Assembly: GCA_902547175.1 (NCBI GenBank)
Contig: CACCMS010000004.1
Span: forward strand, 1 to 45,054
Direction: 5' to 3'
From: Rhodospirillaceae bacterium
Lineage (GTDB): Bacteria > Pseudomonadota > Alphaproteobacteria > TMED109 > TMED131
Length of the DNA stretch: 45,054 nucleotides
In this document: positions 41,611 through 45,054 of the stretch, piece by piece
Layout: every line of letters starts with the position of its first letter
How positions within the stretch are numbered: position 1 is the first letter of the stretch
Notes under the pieces: model-generated
The model's input: only the letters and a program-made list of their open reading frames with translations
Database searches by the model: none
What the model was told of the DNA's origin: nothing
Made by a program: the position numbers and the translations under genes

Positions 41611-42720
41611 ATGCAAGTACCATTTACAAAGCCATACTTTACTAAAGATATGAGCGTAAAGATTTTATATAATATTAAAAAAATTATTAATGAAAAAAAT
41701 CTCATGATAGGAAATTTTTCTAATAGCTTAGAAAAAAAATTTTCTAATTTTATAGGCGTTAAATATGCAGTTTCAGTTAATTCAGCAACTACTGCGCTGC
41801 AGATGGCTTTAAGATATGCTAATGTTAGAGGTAAAGAAGTTATCGTCCCATCTGCTAGTTTTATTACTAACGTAAGCTCCGTAATATTTGAAAATGCCAA
41901 GCCAATACTAGTAGACTGTGATTTTAATACGTTAAGCTATAATATAAATGAATTAAAGAGTAAGGTTAATAAAAATACTGCAGCTATAGTTTTAGTACAT
42001 TTAACTGGATATATAGCAGATAATTATAAAGAAATAGTAAAGTTGGCCAAGAAAAATAAAATCTTATTAATAGAAGATTGCTCACATGCTCATGGAAGTA
42101 AAGTGGATGGTAAACAGGCTGGAAGCATAGGAGACTTAGGAGTATTTAGTTTTTATCCAACCAAGGTATTAACAAGTGGATCTGGAGGAATTATAACGAC
42201 TAATAATAAAAAAATATATGATTTAGCAAAATCTTTAAGAGTATTTGGCAAAAACTTTTCAAATAACTTTGTAGATAAGTTAGGAAATGACTGGTTCTTA
42301 GATGAGTTTCGTTCTGCTATAGTTTTAGAACAGTTAAGTGTTATAGAAGATATTTTAGAAAAACGAATGAAAGCTGCTAAATTTTATTTTCACAATTTAC
42401 CAAAATCAGATTTATTTACATTTTTAAATTTAAAAAAAAACACACAATCATGTTGGTATAACTTTCCTATTTTTTTTAAAAAAATAGCACATAAAAATAA
42501 GTTTGAAAAAGAGTTTAGTAAAAATAATATAAGTACTAAGAGTATTTATAGGCCAGTTTTTGAGGAAAAAGTTTTTAGAAAATATTTTCATAAGCAAAAG
42601 TTTATTGGTTCAAAAAAGATGTTAAATTGCTCTTTATGCTTGCCTATTTATACTTCAATTACAAAAAAAGAATTAGTATATGTTGTTAAAATTTTTAAAA
42701 ATATTCTGCAAACTTTTTAA
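41611..42720 (+). CDS. DegT/DnrJ/EryC1-family sugar aminotransferase
   Basis: The PLP-enzyme features are VPFTKPYFTKDM at the start, VNSATTALQMAL, LIEDCSHAHGSKV (Asp to ring N), and the Schiff-base Lys in FSFYPTKVLTSGSGGII (~184). Its 369 aa are normal. It aminates a keto group on a nucleotide sugar, with glutamate as donor. It could serve the PseB product at a distance, or a separate amino-sugar made with the epimerase 8 bp downstream. It is clearly distinct from the DegT protein at 19560. Confidence 0.9.
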   Translation: MQVPFTKPYFTKDMSVKILYNIKKIINEKNLMIGNFSNSLEKKFSNFIGVKYAVSVNSATTALQMALRYANVRGKEVIVPSASFITNVSSVIFENAKPILVDCDFNTLSYNINELKSKVNKNTAAIVLVHLTGYIADNYKEIVKLAKKNKILLIEDCSHAHGSKVDGKQAGSIGDLGVFSFYPTKVLTSGSGGIITTNNKKIYDLAKSLRVFGKNFSNNFVDKLGNDWFLDEFRSAIVLEQLSVIEDILEKRMKAAKFYFHNLPKSDLFTFLNLKKNTQSCWYNFPIFFKKIAHKNKFEKEFSKNNISTKSIYRPVFEEKVFRKYFHKQKFIGSKKMLNCSLCLPIYTSITKKELVYVVKIFKNILQTF

Positions 42721-42728
42721 GTTTTAAA

Positions 42729-43646
42729 ATGCGTATCCTTGTTACAGGTGCTAATGGTTATTTAGGAAAAAGTTTAATTAGAAGCTTATTAGAGAAAAAC
42801 TTCATCATTTTTGCTATTGTAAGAAACACAAATAAAAAGCACAATGAAGAGTTTTCTAAAGTAAATATTATAGAATTAGATCTAAAAAATAAAAGTAAGC
42901 TAGATTTAAAGCTTAAAGATATTAACCCAGAAATAATTTTTCATTTATCAGCTTTTATTCCAAATATGAATGAAAAAAAATATTATACAAGATCATATAG
43001 AGATAATTTACTGGTTACAAGAAACATATTAAATTATGCTTCAAAAATAAAGTGTTTAAAAAAAATAATTTTTTCATCAAGTATTTCTGTATTTACTAAC
43101 ATTAATGGCAAAAAAAAAAAAATTTCTGAAAATGACATTCCTAAACCTACAAATCATTATGGGTTACATAAGCTAAAAGCAGAGTTAGATATAAGAAATT
43201 GGGCTAAATATAATAATAAATGCGCAATAATTTTAAGGTTTTCAGGAATTCACGGATATCCAAGATGCTCTGGAGTAATATTTAATTTTTTAATCAGTGC
43301 AGTAAAAAACAATTTTATAGATGTAAAAAAACCTAATTATTATTTTTCTTTTTTATTTTTAGATGATGCTGTTAATGCTTGTAAAGCCGCATTATTAAAG
43401 GATAGCAAGCTTGGCACAACTTCAACTTATCATATTTCTGGTTCTGATATTATTAGTTTAGCAAAGTTAGCATATAAAATAAAAGCGATATTAGGAAAAA
43501 AAACAAGCATTAACATAAAAAAAAGTAAGAATGAAAACTTTTCTATCTTATGTAATAGAAAGGCAAAAAAAGATCTTAATTGGTTTCCTAAAAAAATAGA
43601 CTATAGAATTAAGGAATTTATAAAAAAATTGGATATAATGTATTAA
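42729..43646 (+). CDS. NAD-dependent epimerase/dehydratase (extended SDR)
   Basis: The Rossmann start is RILVTGANGYLGKSLI, then IIFHLSAFIPN, FSSSISVF (catalytic Ser) and the catalytic YGLHK (~144); the C-terminal half has FLFLDDAVNACKAAL (305 aa). It acts on a nucleotide sugar, likely as a 4-epimerase or a reductase. A run of 13 A at 43110-43122 encodes GKKKKI just before the active site; slippage there would truncate the protein. The specificity is unknown. Confidence 0.85.
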   Translation: MRILVTGANGYLGKSLIRSLLEKNFIIFAIVRNTNKKHNEEFSKVNIIELDLKNKSKLDLKLKDINPEIIFHLSAFIPNMNEKKYYTRSYRDNLLVTRNILNYASKIKCLKKIIFSSSISVFTNINGKKKKISENDIPKPTNHYGLHKLKAELDIRNWAKYNNKCAIILRFSGIHGYPRCSGVIFNFLISAVKNNFIDVKKPNYYFSFLFLDDAVNACKAALLKDSKLGTTSTYHISGSDIISLAKLAYKIKAILGKKTSINIKKSKNENFSILCNRKAKKDLNWFPKKIDYRIKEFIKKLDIMY

Positions 43647-43677
43647 AGTTACAAATTGAATTATAAAGAATTATTAA

Positions 43678-44385
43678 ATGTTAATAGCCATACATCAACC
43701 AAACTATTTCCCATGGACTGGATATTTTTATAAAATTATGAAAGCAGAATATTTTATTTTTTTAGACGATGCTCAATATACAAAAAATTCATTTATCAAC
43801 AGGACTAATATTATAGATAATAAAAAAAAAGTATGGATGAGTATCCCTGTTAAAAATAAATTTGGATATAAAATTAATCAAACTATGGTTGCAGATAGCG
43901 AGTGGAAAAAAAAACATTTATCTAAAATAAAAAATTCATATAAAAAATCTATTTTTTTTAAAGAGCTTTGGATCAGGGTTAATGATCTTTTAGAAAGTAT
44001 TAAAAGTAATTATATTTCCGATATCAATAAGGAAATTATAATTGCCATAAGTAGTTGGCTAAATTTTGAAACCAAATTTTATAATTCTTCATGCTTAGAA
44101 ATTGATAATAATTTAAAGTCTGATGAAAGGCTAATAGAAATTATAAAATATTTTAAATGTAATAGTTATCTCTCTGGACAAGGAGGAAAAAAGTATCAAG
44201 ATGAAAAAAAGTTTTCATTTAAAGAAATAAATTTGTTGTATTCTACGCCTTTAAATATGCCTTATAAACAAAATACTAGTAATTTTATTACTGGCTTAAG
44301 TATCTTAGATCCACTTTTTAATCTAGGATTTGAGGCAACCTTAAAATATATAAATAATTCTTTCGAGAGTTCATGCAAAAATTAA
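43678..44385 (+). CDS. WbqC-like family protein
   Basis: The start IAIHQPNYFPWTGYFYKIMKA and the following FIFLDDAQYTKNSFINR, SYLSGQGGKKYQ and FITGLSILDPLFNLG are hallmarks of the WbqC family (235 aa, normal). WbqC proteins are common in O-antigen and other surface-glycan loci, where they are usually annotated without a proven reaction. The final codons overlap the next glycosyltransferase by 13 bp, so the two are translated together. Confidence 0.88.
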   Translation: MLIAIHQPNYFPWTGYFYKIMKAEYFIFLDDAQYTKNSFINRTNIIDNKKKVWMSIPVKNKFGYKINQTMVADSEWKKKHLSKIKNSYKKSIFFKELWIRVNDLLESIKSNYISDINKEIIIAISSWLNFETKFYNSSCLEIDNNLKSDERLIEIIKYFKCNSYLSGQGGKKYQDEKKFSFKEINLLYSTPLNMPYKQNTSNFITGLSILDPLFNLGFEATLKYINNSFESSCKN

Positions 44386-45054
44386 ACATTTTATGCCTGG
44401 ATATAGAAGGAGGGCATGGAGGATCATCTAAGAGTTTATTCAATTCTATTAAGTATTTAAATAAAGATAAATTTAAACCAATTGTAATATGTAAAAAAAA
44501 TGGATTATTAAATAAATATGCAGAAATTGGCATTAAGTGTTTTGTAGATAAAACTATGCCTACATTTACAGCATTAAGAAAACAAAATAGAAATATATTA
44601 TATTATTTTTTTTTTAAATTATATTTATGGCCGAGATCTATAATTTTCAGAAAAAACTTACTTGATATTATAGATAGATATAAAATACATATTGTACACT
44701 GCAACCTAATCTCTTTATTTTTGTTAGCTAAATGGTTAAAAAAAGAAAAACCATATTTAATTTTGACGCTTCATGTGCGCACAAATCCGGTAAATACTTA
44801 TACTGGCAGATACCAAGCAAAAGTATCTCATAAAATATTTTCAAATAAAATTTTTATTACGGAAAATGAAAGAGAAAAAATGAATGCATTGATATATCCA
44901 GAAAAGACAGATGGAGAGTTAATTTATAACTCAGTTGAAATAAAAAAAGATTTAATTAAACCTAAATATGCTAAAAAGCTAAAAACTATTAAAATATTTT
45001 CATTATCTAACTATTCATATCCAAGAGGTACTGATAGGATTATAGACTTAGCAG
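44373..45054 (+). CDS. GT-B glycosyltransferase (GT4-like), 3' end cut by window
   Basis: The frame opens at ATG 44373 inside the end of the WbqC-like gene and stays open to the last base (227 codons seen). The N terminus is LNILCLDIEGGHGGSSKSLFN, a glycine-rich acceptor loop typical of GT4. Later come HIVHCNLISLFLL, LILTLHVRTNP, IFITENEREKM and IYNSVEI, and the C-terminal domain begins with IFSLSNYSYPRGTDRIIDLA, the usual start of the donor-binding half. It would transfer a sugar from a nucleotide donor to the growing glycan. The catalytic EX7E region lies beyond the window. Confidence 0.85.
   Translation, partial: MQKLNILCLDIEGGHGGSSKSLFNSIKYLNKDKFKPIVICKKNGLLNKYAEIGIKCFVDKTMPTFTALRKQNRNILYYFFFKLYLWPRSIIFRKNLLDIIDRYKIHIVHCNLISLFLLAKWLKKEKPYLILTLHVRTNPVNTYTGRYQAKVSHKIFSNKIFITENEREKMNALIYPEKTDGELIYNSVEIKKDLIKPKYAKKLKTIKIFSLSNYSYPRGTDRIIDLA

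Noticed and set aside
1..45054. CRISPR array or cas genes
   Set aside because: No regularly spaced repeat-spacer pattern and no Cas-like protein; the only short tandem repeats are the paired 11-mers near the element ends.

Overview
The window is very AT-rich (roughly a quarter to 30% G+C by eye) and densely coded with standard bacterial genes. Lys/Ile/Asn-rich proteins, many overlapping stop/start pairs, GTG and TTG starts and short spacers suggest a streamlined, probably marine bacterium. An alphaproteobacterium of the SAR11/HIMB59 kind would fit, but nothing here proves the lineage. The genetic code is standard: TGA ends several intact genes, e.g. at 10604-10606 and 29101-29103. Apart from rlmB and two tRNA genes (Thr-UGT, Tyr-GTA), almost everything concerns building, decorating and exporting a surface polysaccharide, so this looks like a hypervariable surface-glycan region anchored beside rlmB and tRNA genes.

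Layout. 1-5725: the end of a capsule-synthesis-type protein, an ABC exporter, rlmB and a carbamoyltransferase. 5726-6822: a gene-poor stretch holding tRNA-Thr. 6823-11574: CysQ, a CMP-nonulosonate-type cytidylyltransferase, a NeuB-like synthase fused to a second TIM barrel, and an SDR. 11603-15191: tRNA-Tyr with a 3.5-kb integrative element in its 3' end. The element has a 61-bp direct repeat of the tRNA end on both sides, a P4-type integrase broken by one in-frame TGA, paired 11-bp arm-like repeats inside both ends, a fragment of a second integrase, and three small exported proteins. 15234-17795 (minus): a methyltransferase and an asparagine-synthase-like protein without the glutaminase cysteine.

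18023-34640 is one long, nearly gapless plus-strand run. It starts with three genes for a UDP-diacetamido-uronic-acid-type sugar (Gfo/Idh oxidoreductase, hexapeptide acyltransferase, DegT aminotransferase). Next is a sulfate-activation module (APS-kinase-like, ATP sulfurylase) followed by a divergent pyruvate kinase, an alkaline-phosphatase-superfamily protein, a protein with a BFD-type [2Fe-2S] motif, and an unknown protein. It ends with a nonulosonate-type branch (aldo/keto reductase, PseB-like dehydratase, RmlD-like reductase, NeuB, GT2, SpsF, class-III aminotransferase) and a methyltransferase. A decayed neuB fragment lies at 34745-34972, before an intact asparagine synthase. 37088-40717 (minus) is a second sulfate-activation set (CysD, CysN-CysC fusion) with a sulfotransferase. 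40877-45054 carries a TylF-type methyltransferase, a DegT aminotransferase, an epimerase, a WbqC-like protein and a glycosyltransferase cut by the window edge.

Together the genes would make activated amino-sugars, uronic acids and nonulosonates, then amidate, methylate, carbamoylate and sulfate them. CysQ would remove the 3'-phosphoadenosine-5'-phosphate (PAP) by-product. No sulfite- or PAPS-reducing gene is present, so both sulfate-activation routes most simply serve sulfation. The least familiar block is 20703-27159.
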